A stretch of DNA of 64,000 nt from an uncultured Lachnospiraceae bacterium (GTDB taxonomy: Bacteria; Bacillota; Clostridia; Lachnospirales; Lachnospiraceae). The position numbers were made by a program, and so were the translations under genes. The stretch spans positions 1 through 64,000 of the forward strand of contig CAJOID010000013.1 of NCBI GenBank assembly GCA_905234595.1, read 5' to 3'. The notes beneath the pieces were generated by a model. The model was given only the letters and a program-made list of their open reading frames with translations, did no database searches and was not told the DNA's origin. Of this stretch, positions 44,070-53,037 are shown piece after piece; position 1 is the first letter of the stretch, and every line of letters starts with the position of its first letter.

Positions 44070-45671
44070 ATGATCAGAATTCTATTTACAGGAGTAGGCA
44101 GACGTATTGAGTTATTGCAGGCTTTTAAGGCTGCTTCGGTCAATTCGGACTGCCCGGTAAAAATCTACGGAGCGGATATGGCAGGTACCGCTCCGGCATT
44201 GTGTTACTGCGATGAGACCAGGCATATATGTGCGATGAAGGACCCTGCATATATAGATGAACTGGCCGCTATCTGTGAACGCGAGAAAATAGACCTGCTC
44301 ATACCTACGATCGATACTGATCTGCAGGTTCTCTCCGATAATATATCAGCGTTTAAGGCTGTGGGTACCCGGGTTCTCATAAGTGCGCCCGATAAGATCA
44401 GATTGTGCAGGGATAAAAACCTGACATCTGATTTCTTCAGAAGCTGCGGTCTCGAGGCGCCTCATACATATAATGATGTTGAGGCTTATGACGAAGGCTA
44501 TCCCTGTTTTATCAAACCCAAGGACGGGAGCAGCAGTATCAATGCTTTCCGCGCCGATAATGAGGCCCAGTTACGTGTATATGCAGGCCTTATAGAAGAC
44601 TATGTCATACAGCCGTTTGTTGACGGGATCGAGTATACCGTAGATATCATGTGCGATTTCGGAGGCAACCCGATATTCATCACGCCCAGGATAAGAGAAG
44701 CGGTCAGGGCCGGAGAAGTCTTAAAGACGCGTATAGTAAACGATCCGGTTATAGTTGATGAGATGAAGAAACTCATAGAGGCTTTTAAACCCTGCGGGCC
44801 GATCACCGTACAGCTTATCAAAGACAGATCCACTGGTATCGATCATTATATCGAGATCAACCCCAGATACGGTGGAGGTGCTCCCTTAAGCATCAAGGCC
44901 GGAGCGGATTCGGCTTCGGCGATACTTAAACTTCTTTGCGGAGAAAATCCCGGCTATACGGAAGATGCGGCTGCTGAAGATGCGGTTTACAGCAGATTCG
45001 ACCAGAGTGTATGTATCACACCTTCTAAGCAGATGAGTATCCGCGGTGTTATCTTTGATCTGGATGATACTCTCTATCCCGAAAGACAGTATGTACAGAG
45101 CGGATACAGACTTATCGCAGAGTATCTCGGTGATGCTTCATATGCCGGCCGTCTGATGAAGTATTTCGAGGACGGTAAGCAGGCGGTAGATGAACTTCTT
45201 GCGGAGATAGGGCGCCCCGAAGAAAAAGAAAAGTGTATAGATATATATCGTGAACAGATACCGGATATCAGACTTTATCCGGGAGTTTCCGAACTGATCG
45301 CGTCGCTCAAAGATAAAGGTATAAAAGTCGGTATCGTTACCGACGGGCGTGTTAACGGTCAGAGGAATAAGCTTCATGCTCTGGGGCTTGACAGTCTTAT
45401 CGGCGATGAAAACATCATGATCACTGATGAACTCGGCGGTGTACAGTTCAGGAAACCGTGTGATATAGCTTTCAGGATACTGCAGAACAGATGGCGCATC
45501 CCTGCAGGGCAGATCGTATATATAGGAGATAATATTGCCAAGGATCTGCAGGCCCCCATGCAATTGGGCATGCAGTTCATATATTATAAGAATGCGGATG
45601 GCATATATCCACGTACCGGCAGTGTTATAGATGTTCCTGTTATAACTGATATCAGGGAACTTAAATTTTGA
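44070..45671 (+). CDS. ATP-grasp enzyme fused to a HAD-family hydrolase
   Basis: 533 residues with two domains. Residues 1-315 are a carbamoyl-phosphate-synthase-like ATP-grasp protein (ILFTGVGRRIELLQAF; FIKPKDGSSSINAF; YIEINPRYGGGAPLS metal site). From about 322 comes a HAD phosphatase-like domain with motif I GVIFDLDDTLYPE (Asp about 330), KVGIVTDGR and IVYIGDNIAKDL. The ATP-grasp part would join a carboxylate to an amine or similar group; the HAD part would remove a phosphate. Such pairs occur in capsule loci, perhaps modifying a sugar or lipid. It is next to exopolysaccharide genes, which supports this; the substrate is unknown. Confidence 0.85.
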   Translation: MIRILFTGVGRRIELLQAFKAASVNSDCPVKIYGADMAGTAPALCYCDETRHICAMKDPAYIDELAAICEREKIDLLIPTIDTDLQVLSDNISAFKAVGTRVLISAPDKIRLCRDKNLTSDFFRSCGLEAPHTYNDVEAYDEGYPCFIKPKDGSSSINAFRADNEAQLRVYAGLIEDYVIQPFVDGIEYTVDIMCDFGGNPIFITPRIREAVRAGEVLKTRIVNDPVIVDEMKKLIEAFKPCGPITVQLIKDRSTGIDHYIEINPRYGGGAPLSIKAGADSASAILKLLCGENPGYTEDAAAEDAVYSRFDQSVCITPSKQMSIRGVIFDLDDTLYPERQYVQSGYRLIAEYLGDASYAGRLMKYFEDGKQAVDELLAEIGRPEEKEKCIDIYREQIPDIRLYPGVSELIASLKDKGIKVGIVTDGRVNGQRNKLHALGLDSLIGDENIMITDELGGVQFRKPCDIAFRILQNRWRIPAGQIVYIGDNIAKDLQAPMQLGMQFIYYKNADGIYPRTGSVIDVPVITDIRELKF

Positions 45672-45683
45672 TCAGGTGGGATA

Positions 45684-47027
45684 ATGAACAGATTTCTCAA
45701 GGATAATAAATATGCAGCTCTGGGCGTGACTGCTTTTATGGTCATAGTCAGCGGAGCATTGGCAGTATTTGTCATATTCAACTTCGGGATCGTACTTACC
45801 GGATTCAAGAAGCTCCTGCAGATACTTACACCGATAATAGACGGAGTCGCACTGGCTTATATTCTGACGCCGTTACTCAACTTCGTTGAGAGAGAATGGG
45901 TGGGACGCATATATACGCACTCGAAGAAGGAGATGACGCCCAAGCGTAAAAAGAGCATGCGCAGCTGGTCGATCCTGGTGACCTACATGATCTTCATCGG
46001 CCTGATCTTTCTGTTCTTCAGGCTCATCATCCCACAGCTGATCGCGAGCATCAAGAGTATCATTTACCAGTTCCCCAGGCTTATCAATAACCTGGAAGCA
46101 TTTATCGCGGAGCTTTTTGATGATAATCCCGATATCGAATCAACGCTTAATGAGTTTATTACCGATTATTCCATACAGCTCAATAATATTGTGCAGACCA
46201 AACTGATACCTCAGGCCGAAGATCTGATCAAGACTTTCTCGTTAAGTGTGATCAATGTATTCAAGGCGCTTTTTGACCTGATAATCGGTGTGATCATATC
46301 TCTGTATCTGATGAGCACCAAGGAACTGCTCGCGGGTCAGACCAAGAAGATACTCTACGCACAGTATGAGAATAAAGAAGCCAACAGGATAATCTCAGGT
46401 ATCAGATACAGCCACAGCGTATTTATCGGATTCCTCGGCGGCAAACTGATCGATTCCGTTATCATAGGTATCCTGTGCTTCGTTATAATCAGTTTAGTCG
46501 GTATCCCTTATGCAGTGCTTGTCAGCGTCATCATAGGTGTGACGAATATAATCCCTTTCTTCGGACCGTACATAGGCGCGATACCGTCCATTCTGCTCGT
46601 ACTCATGATCAACCCGATCAAGGCGCTGTATCTGCTGATCATAATACTTGTACTGCAGCAGCTTGACGGCAATGTCATAGGCCCCAAGATCCTGGGCGAC
46701 TCAACCGGACTCTCGAGCTTCTGGGTCATCTTCTCGATCACTGTATTCGGAGGTATGTTCGGTCTGGCAGGTATGATATTGGGCGTGCCTACTTTCGCAG
46801 TGATATATGCGCTCGTTAAGTACAAGGTAAACCGCAAGCTCAAAGCCAAATCCATGCCCCAGGATACGACATCATATATCAATGTAGGTGCGGTTGATAA
46901 GGACGGCTCGTTCATAGACTATGTGCCTGTCAAAGGCAGAAATTTCCTTCAGATAATCGGGATCGATAAGCGTAAGAACGCCAAAGAGGAAATACTGCCT
47001 GATGATAATGATGAAAGCGAAGAGTGA
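45684..47027 (+). CDS. AI-2E family (PerM-type) membrane transporter
   Basis: 447 residues with about eight hydrophobic segments in the family pattern: YAALGVTAFMVIVSGALAVF, IIDGVALAYILTPLLNFVE, a long loop, then LVGIPYAVLVSVIIGVTNIIPFFGPYIGAIPS and LQQLDGNVIGPKILGDSTGLS. The family includes AI-2 exporters, Na+/H+ antiporters and proteins of unknown substrate. The tail is long and charged (YVPVKGRNFLQ...EEILPDDNDESEE). AGGTGGGATA precedes the ATG. Confidence 0.9.
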   Translation: MNRFLKDNKYAALGVTAFMVIVSGALAVFVIFNFGIVLTGFKKLLQILTPIIDGVALAYILTPLLNFVEREWVGRIYTHSKKEMTPKRKKSMRSWSILVTYMIFIGLIFLFFRLIIPQLIASIKSIIYQFPRLINNLEAFIAELFDDNPDIESTLNEFITDYSIQLNNIVQTKLIPQAEDLIKTFSLSVINVFKALFDLIIGVIISLYLMSTKELLAGQTKKILYAQYENKEANRIISGIRYSHSVFIGFLGGKLIDSVIIGILCFVIISLVGIPYAVLVSVIIGVTNIIPFFGPYIGAIPSILLVLMINPIKALYLLIIILVLQQLDGNVIGPKILGDSTGLSSFWVIFSITVFGGMFGLAGMILGVPTFAVIYALVKYKVNRKLKAKSMPQDTTSYINVGAVDKDGSFIDYVPVKGRNFLQIIGIDKRKNAKEEILPDDNDESEE

Positions 47028-47042
47028 CTGTGAGGTAGCGAT

Positions 47043-47258
47043 ATGGATATGTATGTAGTTAAAACGCTGGCTCTCACAACGGTCCTGCTGGTTGTCATAT
47101 ATATCTTCACATTCAGACGTCTCAGAAAAAACCGTGATAAGAAGTGGGACAGTGTTCAGGACTATCGTGACAGATATGTGAAACGCCGGGAACACCGCTC
47201 CGGTGAGACCAATTATGTGACCAAATATAATTCGACCGAGGATTACAGGGAGAAATAA
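47043..47258 (+). CDS. Small membrane protein of unknown function
   Basis: 71 residues: one N-terminal helix (VVKTLALTTVLLVVIYIFTF) followed by a very charged tail with Arg, Lys, Asp and Tyr. GAGGTAG precedes the ATG. It lies 15 bp after the transporter and 13 bp before the hydrolase, so it is probably in the same operon. Not recognised. Confidence 0.6.
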   Translation: MDMYVVKTLALTTVLLVVIYIFTFRRLRKNRDKKWDSVQDYRDRYVKRREHRSGETNYVTKYNSTEDYREK

Positions 47259-47271
47259 GGCACTATCGGAT

Positions 47272-47904
47272 ATGAAAACTGTTCTGTGCTATGGAGATTC
47301 AAATACATACGGCTATATACCCGAGACAAGCATGAGGTATCCGAGGGAGATACGATATCCCGGAGTGCTTCAGAGACTGCTTGGGGACGAATATGCGGTG
47401 ATCGAAGAAGGCTGCAACGGACGCACCACGATATACGGTGAATCTAACGAGGAATGGAAGAACGGACTCGATTATCTAAAGCCCTGCCTGAACTCACATA
47501 AGCCTATAGATATCGTTGTCATGATGCTCGGCAGCAATGACTTGAAGACTTTCTTTGATCTGACCGCAGAAAAGATTGCATATGGTGCCGGAGTCCTGGT
47601 CGATACCATACAGGAATTCATGCCCGTTAAGCAGGGATATGTACCGAAGATACTGCTGATCGCTCCACCGGAGATAGGAGAGAATATCAGGTTTTCGCCT
47701 TTTTACGGGGAGTTTGATGAAAACTCAATCACAGAGTCTAGGCGATTCCCCGAGTGCTACAGAGCTCTGGCCCAGGAAAAAGGTTGCCTGTATCTGAACG
47801 CTGCAGAGTATATAACCCCTTCCGATTATGATTCGCTCCATCTGACACCTGAAGGCCACAGGATACTGGCGGAGAAGGTGGCGGAGATGGTCAGAGGGAT
47901 ATGA
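47272..47904 (+). CDS. SGNH/GDSL-family hydrolase
   Basis: 210 residues. Block I TVLCYGDSNTYGY (Ser in GDSN), block II Gly in GCNGRTT, block III MLGSNDLK, and block V SDYDSLHLTPEGH (Asp and His) form the esterase site. No signal peptide, so it is cytosolic. It may act as a deacetylase or esterase; related enzymes sit near carbohydrate genes. It ends at a terminator shared with the convergent Rpn-like gene. Confidence 0.9.
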   Translation: MKTVLCYGDSNTYGYIPETSMRYPREIRYPGVLQRLLGDEYAVIEEGCNGRTTIYGESNEEWKNGLDYLKPCLNSHKPIDIVVMMLGSNDLKTFFDLTAEKIAYGAGVLVDTIQEFMPVKQGYVPKILLIAPPEIGENIRFSPFYGEFDENSITESRRFPECYRALAQEKGCLYLNAAEYITPSDYDSLHLTPEGHRILAEKVAEMVRGI

Positions 47905-47931
47905 TCAGGTAGTCCTGATCCACGATTTTTT
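47903..47931. terminator. Terminator between convergent genes
   Basis: GATCAGG (47903-47909) and CCTGATC (47914-47920) with a 4-nt loop, then CACGA and six T. It overlaps the last codons of the GDSL gene's stop region. Confidence 0.65.
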
Positions 47932-48748
47932 AGTCGGATTTCTGTTTTAATAGTGCCTCGAGTTCGGCAACACGCCTCTCAGCTGCTTCGGCACGTTTAC
48001 GCTCACGTTCAGTATTTGCACGTTCTTCTTCACGCCCAAGGTTACGTTCTTCCTCACGGATCAGACCTTCACGTCTTTCGAATGACATATCAATGCCCAT
48101 GTTTTTGATTACCTCCGCGCCACGTTCCCGTAGAAATGACTCCAGGATATGGTTATCTATACAGTGTTTTATAGCATTCTTGATAGGTTCGTCGATTCCC
48201 TCAGTCTTAAATCTTCTGACCGTCTCAACGAACCGGGTGTATTCATCAAGGACAGCGCATCTGTCCAGCAGTTCTTTTCCCTTATCAGGGTTAATATTGT
48301 ATATGGTACAAGTCAGCTCAAGTTCAGGTTCGTCCGTGGGCTTCTCGTACGATGATGAGAGCTTTATCGTTTCTATGGCAGGCCTGTCACTTACTCCGTT
48401 ATAGAATACAGCGAAGTGCGGTACAGGTATCAGGATCCGATGTGCGCTATAAAGGTCCCTGTTTTTCAACAAATTCTGCAGAGTAGAGGTGTAGTATATC
48501 AGGAACCTCACGGACATGTTCGGATTATAACTTGACTGATGTTCATAGAAGCTAATGTCAGCATCTACTATGAACGATGCATCGTTCCGGACAGATATGT
48601 ATATATCGCTTTCGAGTGTTACAATCTCGATTGCTTCGGGGTCATCATATGATGATCCGTTTAGTGCATTGTATACCTGCAATGCATACGCTTTGTTCTC
48701 CATCAGCATGGAGAAGACATCGCTCTTGTATTCCCTGTTTTCATTCAT
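47930..48748 (-). CDS. Rpn-family recombination-promoting nuclease (PD-(D/E)XK)
   Basis: About 272 residues from ATG 48748, which has GGGGAGGG upstream; the track start 48853 has none. The N-terminus (NREYKSDVFSMLMENKAYALQVYNALNG) and VDADISFYEHQSSYNPNMSVRFLIYY are typical of Rpn/YhgA-like proteins, where D-x-E-x-Q is the nuclease core. A charged C-terminal coiled coil (REEERANTERERKRAEAAERR) ends the protein. Rpn proteins cut DNA and promote RecA-independent recombination; copy numbers in Lachnospiraceae are often high. A GGCAGGA/TCCTGCC hairpin (48797-48823) lies in its leader. It is next to the mosaic surface gene. Confidence 0.85.
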   Translation of the reverse strand: MNENREYKSDVFSMLMENKAYALQVYNALNGSSYDDPEAIEIVTLESDIYISVRNDASFIVDADISFYEHQSSYNPNMSVRFLIYYTSTLQNLLKNRDLYSAHRILIPVPHFAVFYNGVSDRPAIETIKLSSSYEKPTDEPELELTCTIYNINPDKGKELLDRCAVLDEYTRFVETVRRFKTEGIDEPIKNAIKHCIDNHILESFLRERGAEVIKNMGIDMSFERREGLIREEERNLGREEERANTERERKRAEAAERRVAELEALLKQKSD

Positions 48749-49213
48749 ACAGATCCCTCCCCGTGTATCACAGCCTAAACGGGTGTGACAGACTATGGCA
48801 GGAACCGCTTTAAGAATCCTGCCTACAACAGATATGAAAAAGTGAGTAAGCATAGATTCTTAGAATATAAACAGAAGTGTTTTATATGATATTCTGAACA
48901 ATAGAACCAGTGGGCGTTGACCGGCCATTGGAATTTATGCTTGAAGAGAGTATAGCAGAGGGAAAATACGAAAACAATCGGCAGAATAGACAGAAAACAG
49001 GTGTAAAAAAAGCCGAAAGAGGGGTACCGGATTTACCGTACTATTCAAAAAACAACTTGGTAAATATATTGATTATATAAATACAGGTGTGATATTATAA
49101 AAATAGCCGGCTGGTTTACATAAGGCATTATTTTGCGGATCAGTTGATTTTGTGGTGTCAAAAGCCGATATATTTAATATAGTATGTAATAGTAACACAA
49201 GGATGTGAAAACT
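48749..49213. other. AT-rich intergenic region, 465 bp
   Basis: This holds the leaders of the divergent Rpn-like and surface-protein genes. Seen: a GGCAGGA/TCCTGCC inverted repeat (48797-48823), a 46-codon open frame from ATG 48937 without ribosome binding site (not supported as a gene), and AT-rich stretches. TTGATT at 49144 with AT-rich sequence from 49167 is a possible promoter for the surface protein. No riboswitch motif was recognised. Confidence 0.5.
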
Positions 49214-52200
49214 ATGATGAATAACGACATGAGTACATCGACCAGAAGAAAAGTAAATAAAGAATGGGGAATCGAAGAGGAGCGCTACTCACGTACCGCG
49301 CCCGGCTTCACCAAGCGCAAACTCAGGAAACGCGACACGCTGCCGATCATCTTTGTGATCGCGATGCTTGCAGTGCTTGCCATAGGCGGATGGCGATCCA
49401 GCGCCAAGGCAGGTGCACCTATTGCTGTCTTGTTTGATGCAAATGGTGGCTACTGGATTAGTGATGATGCAATGGGTTCTCATCTTGAATCTTTAGAAGT
49501 GTTCTCAACCGATACTATTGAAGAAGGTGAAGATGCTGGAAAAGCGACTGTGAATTATCCAGAAGTGCCTTTAAGACCAGGATTCGAGTTTGTTGGATGG
49601 TATAGAGAGTCAGGAACAACCAATCCTTTTAATGATTCTTTTATTATGGCAGAAACCACTTTATATGCAAGGTGGAAAGCTTTAGATATTGTTGTTCCGG
49701 ATCCGCTTGTTGAAGGTACTGATATATCTTCTTTACATTATGGCGATACTGATGGAGTACTAAGCGTTGAATTTGATGAAGCAGATTATCATACATATTT
49801 ATATCGTTGGGAATGTACTACTGATGATCCCGATAGTGTTTCTCCATCGTGGTCAGATGCTGCAGGATCGATAACAGGATCAGAGTATGCCGTTCCGACC
49901 ACTTCCGTTTCAACTATTTACTATCGCTGTAAAGTTACAGCTTCATGGGATGGCTCTACTGGAAATAATACTACAGCTGTAGTCAGGTATAGTAATGCTA
50001 TCGCTGTTACTGTCTCCAAGCGTGTTATCACGGTTTCTGGAATCACTGCAAATGATAGGGATTATTCTGAAGGTGATATATCTGCTACTCTTAACTATGA
50101 AAAAGTAATCTTTGACGAGGCTTTGAATTCAGATTTGAATTCGCTTACACTGGTAGGTGTCGGTGAGTTTTCAGATGATGCTATAGGTAGTAACAAAACA
50201 GTAACTATTAGTGATCTGGAATTGACCAGTTGCCTTGATAAGTACATATTGGATGCAAATAATAGTCAACATACTACTACAGCGACAATCAGAGGAGGTA
50301 CCGTAAGCCCGACACTATCTGTAAATAAAACTAAAGTCTGCACTTATAATGGTTCAAGCATAATACCAGAATATACCGTTACTTTGAATGGACAAACATT
50401 TCCTGCTTCGAACTATACAGTAACGTGTACTAACAATGTGAATGCCGGTACTGCCACCATTACGGTATCTAAGGCTACTGGTAGTCTATATGATTTCACG
50501 AATATTGTTGATACTTATACTATAGCCAAAGCTCCCGCAACGATAGCTTCAGTTACTTTGGGGCCTTCTCTTACGTACAACAAGACTGAACAGACTCAGA
50601 CAGTGACAAAAGTCTCTGTGGGTAATGTTGATCTGGATTCAAGCAAATGGGAGATTCGTGGTACCACCAACAAGGCAACAGACGCCGGTAATCACAATCT
50701 TGTTATAGATATCTCCGGTGATGCAAATGTTGAGGATGGAAGTGTTACTAAAATTTTCACTATAGCACCTAAAGAGGTTACTGTTTCAGGGATTACTGCC
50801 GAATCAAAAACTTATGACGGAAACAAAAATGCCGTTCTCAATTATTCCGGCGCTTCTTTTAACGGAAAACTTGATGGAGATACATTAACTGTAGCTGAGG
50901 CAAAAGGCGAATTCACATCAAAAAATGCCGGATCGGGTATAAGTGTTACAATTTCGGATATCAGATTAGGCGGAACCAGTGCAGCAAATTATAAGGTTTC
51001 TTCATCAAGCCAGTCATCAACGACAGCGACTATAAACAAAGCGGAGGCGAATCCATCTGTCTCTGTATCCGGAACTTATGTATATACTGGAAAGGCGATC
51101 AAACCTACAGATATCACTGTCACCGTGTCGGGAGAGGCTCTCGAGAAAACAGATTATTCTATATCGGGATATGACGATAATATCAACGCAGGTACAGCTA
51201 CTGTTTATGTATCATCTAAGTCTACGGGGAATTATTCATTCTCATCCGTGGGAGGTACATTCACCATAGGCAAGGCTACGTCGTTATCGCCCAGTCCTAA
51301 AACGACTCTGACGTTAAAGAAAACTGCCACAGCAACAACGGTAGGTGATATAGCAGTGTCATCTCTGGGTGTGAATGCTTCTAAATGGGCATGGAAAGCT
51401 TCTGATGCAGGTAAGTCACTCGGATCCGATACAGCAGATACATCAGGCACAGGATCTGTGTCTTCAAGTACCGCAACACAGCCTGTTACTGTAACAGCTA
51501 CGCTTGAGTACATTGGAGATGATGCAGCTAATTATGTTGATTCTATCAGAAACGTTACCGTTACCATAACCAAAGAAGGCGGTTCAACCGCCACCAAGAG
51601 CACAACCGGAACCAAATCCACTACCGGCACAAGTACCAGATCGAGCAGCTCTTCAACAGGTACCAGAACAGGCACGACTTCCAGCCGTACATCAGGCAGC
51701 AGTACGGGTACATCATCCAGAACTTCATCGAGTTCGGGATCCACATCATCACGTACAGGATCATCGAGCAGGACTTCATCCGGTTCGGCTTCGGGATCGG
51801 GCAGTGCAGCATCAGCTGAGGCTAAGCCTCCGTTTATCGAGGGCGCACCCGATATCAGCGGATGGGAAGCCATATTGACCCATATAGCAGGCACGGCACT
51901 CGGAGATTCGATTCCGGTATATATGAACGGATCATCTGTAGTTCCCGCTGATGTGCTTAACAGTTTCAAGGACAGGAATGTTACTCTGGTACTGGATATG
52001 GGCAACAGCATCAAGTGGAATATCAACGGAGCATGCATATCTCAGGATATTTCGGATGATATAGATTTCTCGATAACGACCAATATGAAGACTATACCTT
52101 CTGACCTGATCGATCTGGTCTCGACTACGGATTATAAGATGCAGCTGCATCTCGAACATAACGGTGACTTCCTCGTTGCCCCTATACTGACACTTAATCT

Positions 52201-52774
52201 GGGAGCAAATAACGCAGGTCTCTATGCGAATCTGTTCTACTATAACGAGCCGGATAACGCGCTTGAGTATGTGACCGCAGACCAGATATCCGAAGACGGT
52301 ACGGCTTCTCTGACATTCACACATGCATCGGATTATGTGATCATAGTGGATAAAGAGATCCTGGCCAATACCGCTGTACATCTTGATAAGCCTGCTGAGA
52401 AAGATACTGCCGAAAAGGCTGACAATCCCATCAGCAATATCGCAGATCCCAACAGCATGCAGGCATATGTACAGACTCAGTCGATGGAAGAGAACAAAAC
52501 ACCAAAGAGTGCGGCTGTAGCCCGCAGGATCGTTGCACCTGAAGCAAAAGCGGGATTACGTGTATTCTGGATACTTCTGATCCTGATAGCGGCTCTGGTG
52601 GGTGTAAATACATATCTCTTCATGAACCGTGAAGAACTCAAGGCCACTGCATCCAGCAGGGCGTCGAAGAAGGCTCTGTCAAGGAGTTCCAGTAAAGCCG
52701 CAGCAGCCAACGGACAGAAGAACTTAAAGAAGATACAGAAGGCAAATAATAAGAAGTTCAAGAAGTATCTGTAA
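49214..52774 (+). CDS. Large surface protein with InlB-type, YDG and MBG-like repeats
   Basis: About 1186 residues from ATG 49214 (AAGGAT upstream; GTG 49205 is also possible). A basic N-terminus and hydrophobic segment (about 41-60) end at SSAKAGA, a likely signal-peptidase site. Then comes an InlB B-repeat-like unit (LFDANGGY...RPGFEFVGWYRES...TTLYARW), two YDG-type domains (VSGITANDRDYSEG; VSGITAESKTYDGNK) and MBG-like units (YNGSSIIPEY; YTGKAIKPTDITV). A Ser/Thr/Gly linker (about 795-870), an unknown domain, a membrane helix (about 1117-1140) and a very basic tail follow. It is anchored by a helix rather than LPXTG. The middle is visibly more AT-rich than both ends. Confidence 0.85.
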   Translation: MMNNDMSTSTRRKVNKEWGIEEERYSRTAPGFTKRKLRKRDTLPIIFVIAMLAVLAIGGWRSSAKAGAPIAVLFDANGGYWISDDAMGSHLESLEVFSTDTIEEGEDAGKATVNYPEVPLRPGFEFVGWYRESGTTNPFNDSFIMAETTLYARWKALDIVVPDPLVEGTDISSLHYGDTDGVLSVEFDEADYHTYLYRWECTTDDPDSVSPSWSDAAGSITGSEYAVPTTSVSTIYYRCKVTASWDGSTGNNTTAVVRYSNAIAVTVSKRVITVSGITANDRDYSEGDISATLNYEKVIFDEALNSDLNSLTLVGVGEFSDDAIGSNKTVTISDLELTSCLDKYILDANNSQHTTTATIRGGTVSPTLSVNKTKVCTYNGSSIIPEYTVTLNGQTFPASNYTVTCTNNVNAGTATITVSKATGSLYDFTNIVDTYTIAKAPATIASVTLGPSLTYNKTEQTQTVTKVSVGNVDLDSSKWEIRGTTNKATDAGNHNLVIDISGDANVEDGSVTKIFTIAPKEVTVSGITAESKTYDGNKNAVLNYSGASFNGKLDGDTLTVAEAKGEFTSKNAGSGISVTISDIRLGGTSAANYKVSSSSQSSTTATINKAEANPSVSVSGTYVYTGKAIKPTDITVTVSGEALEKTDYSISGYDDNINAGTATVYVSSKSTGNYSFSSVGGTFTIGKATSLSPSPKTTLTLKKTATATTVGDIAVSSLGVNASKWAWKASDAGKSLGSDTADTSGTGSVSSSTATQPVTVTATLEYIGDDAANYVDSIRNVTVTITKEGGSTATKSTTGTKSTTGTSTRSSSSSTGTRTGTTSSRTSGSSTGTSSRTSSSSGSTSSRTGSSSRTSSGSASGSGSAASAEAKPPFIEGAPDISGWEAILTHIAGTALGDSIPVYMNGSSVVPADVLNSFKDRNVTLVLDMGNSIKWNINGACISQDISDDIDFSITTNMKTIPSDLIDLVSTTDYKMQLHLEHNGDFLVAPILTLNLGANNAGLYANLFYYNEPDNALEYVTADQISEDGTASLTFTHASDYVIIVDKEILANTAVHLDKPAEKDTAEKADNPISNIADPNSMQAYVQTQSMEENKTPKSAAVARRIVAPEAKAGLRVFWILLILIAALVGVNTYLFMNREELKATASSRASKKALSRSSSKAAAANGQKNLKKIQKANNKKFKKYL
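51600..51815 (+). repeat. Ser/Thr/Gly/Arg low-complexity linker
   Basis: Irregular tandem codons for S, T, G and R (SSTGTRTGTTSSRTSGSS-type) form a flexible stalk of about 70 residues inside the surface protein. Such tracts are prone to length change by slippage. Confidence 0.75.
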
Positions 52775-52803
52775 TTAATCTTAATACGGAGGTATATCAA
52801 AAA

Positions 52804-53019
52804 ATGGCAGATGTAAAGGAAATGATCGACAAGGTAGTGGATAAGGCTAAGAATGATCCGAAATTCATGGATGAACTTAAGAAGGATCCCGAGAAAGCAA
52901 TTGAATCCGTTGTAGGGATGGATATTCCCGACGGAATGGTAGACAAGGTTATGGCTGCCGTTAAGAGTAAGGACACCCTTGATAAAGTGGGAAATGTCCT
53001 GAATATGCTCAAGAAATAA
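52804..53019 (+). CDS. Small acidic/basic helical protein of unknown function
   Basis: 71 residues, all predicted helical by composition: MADVKEMIDKVVDKAKNDPK, then FMDELKKDPEKAIESVVG, then MDIPDGMVDKVMAAVKSKDT. The central pattern DPxFxxxLxxDPxxAxxxxxGxxxP resembles the nitrile-hydratase-type leader motif of some RiPP precursors. No processing enzyme or Cys-rich core is present, so that link is weak. ACGGAGG precedes the ATG and the gene follows the surface protein by 29 bp. Not recognised otherwise. Confidence 0.65.
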   Translation: MADVKEMIDKVVDKAKNDPKFMDELKKDPEKAIESVVGMDIPDGMVDKVMAAVKSKDTLDKVGNVLNMLKK

Positions 53020-53037
53020 TAAACGTACCCTTTATCT

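Noticed and set aside
48937-49077. 46-codon open frame from ATG 48937 in the intergenic region
   Set aside because: No ribosome binding site, AT-rich, no recognisable motif.
48900-49200. c-di-GMP or other riboswitch before the surface protein
   Set aside because: Searched by eye for GEMM-like conserved blocks; none found.
51532-52038. 168-residue minus-strand ORF in the Ser/Thr linker of the surface gene
   Set aside because: Arises from the low-complexity repeat; Pro/Leu/Asp/Val-biased antisense product.
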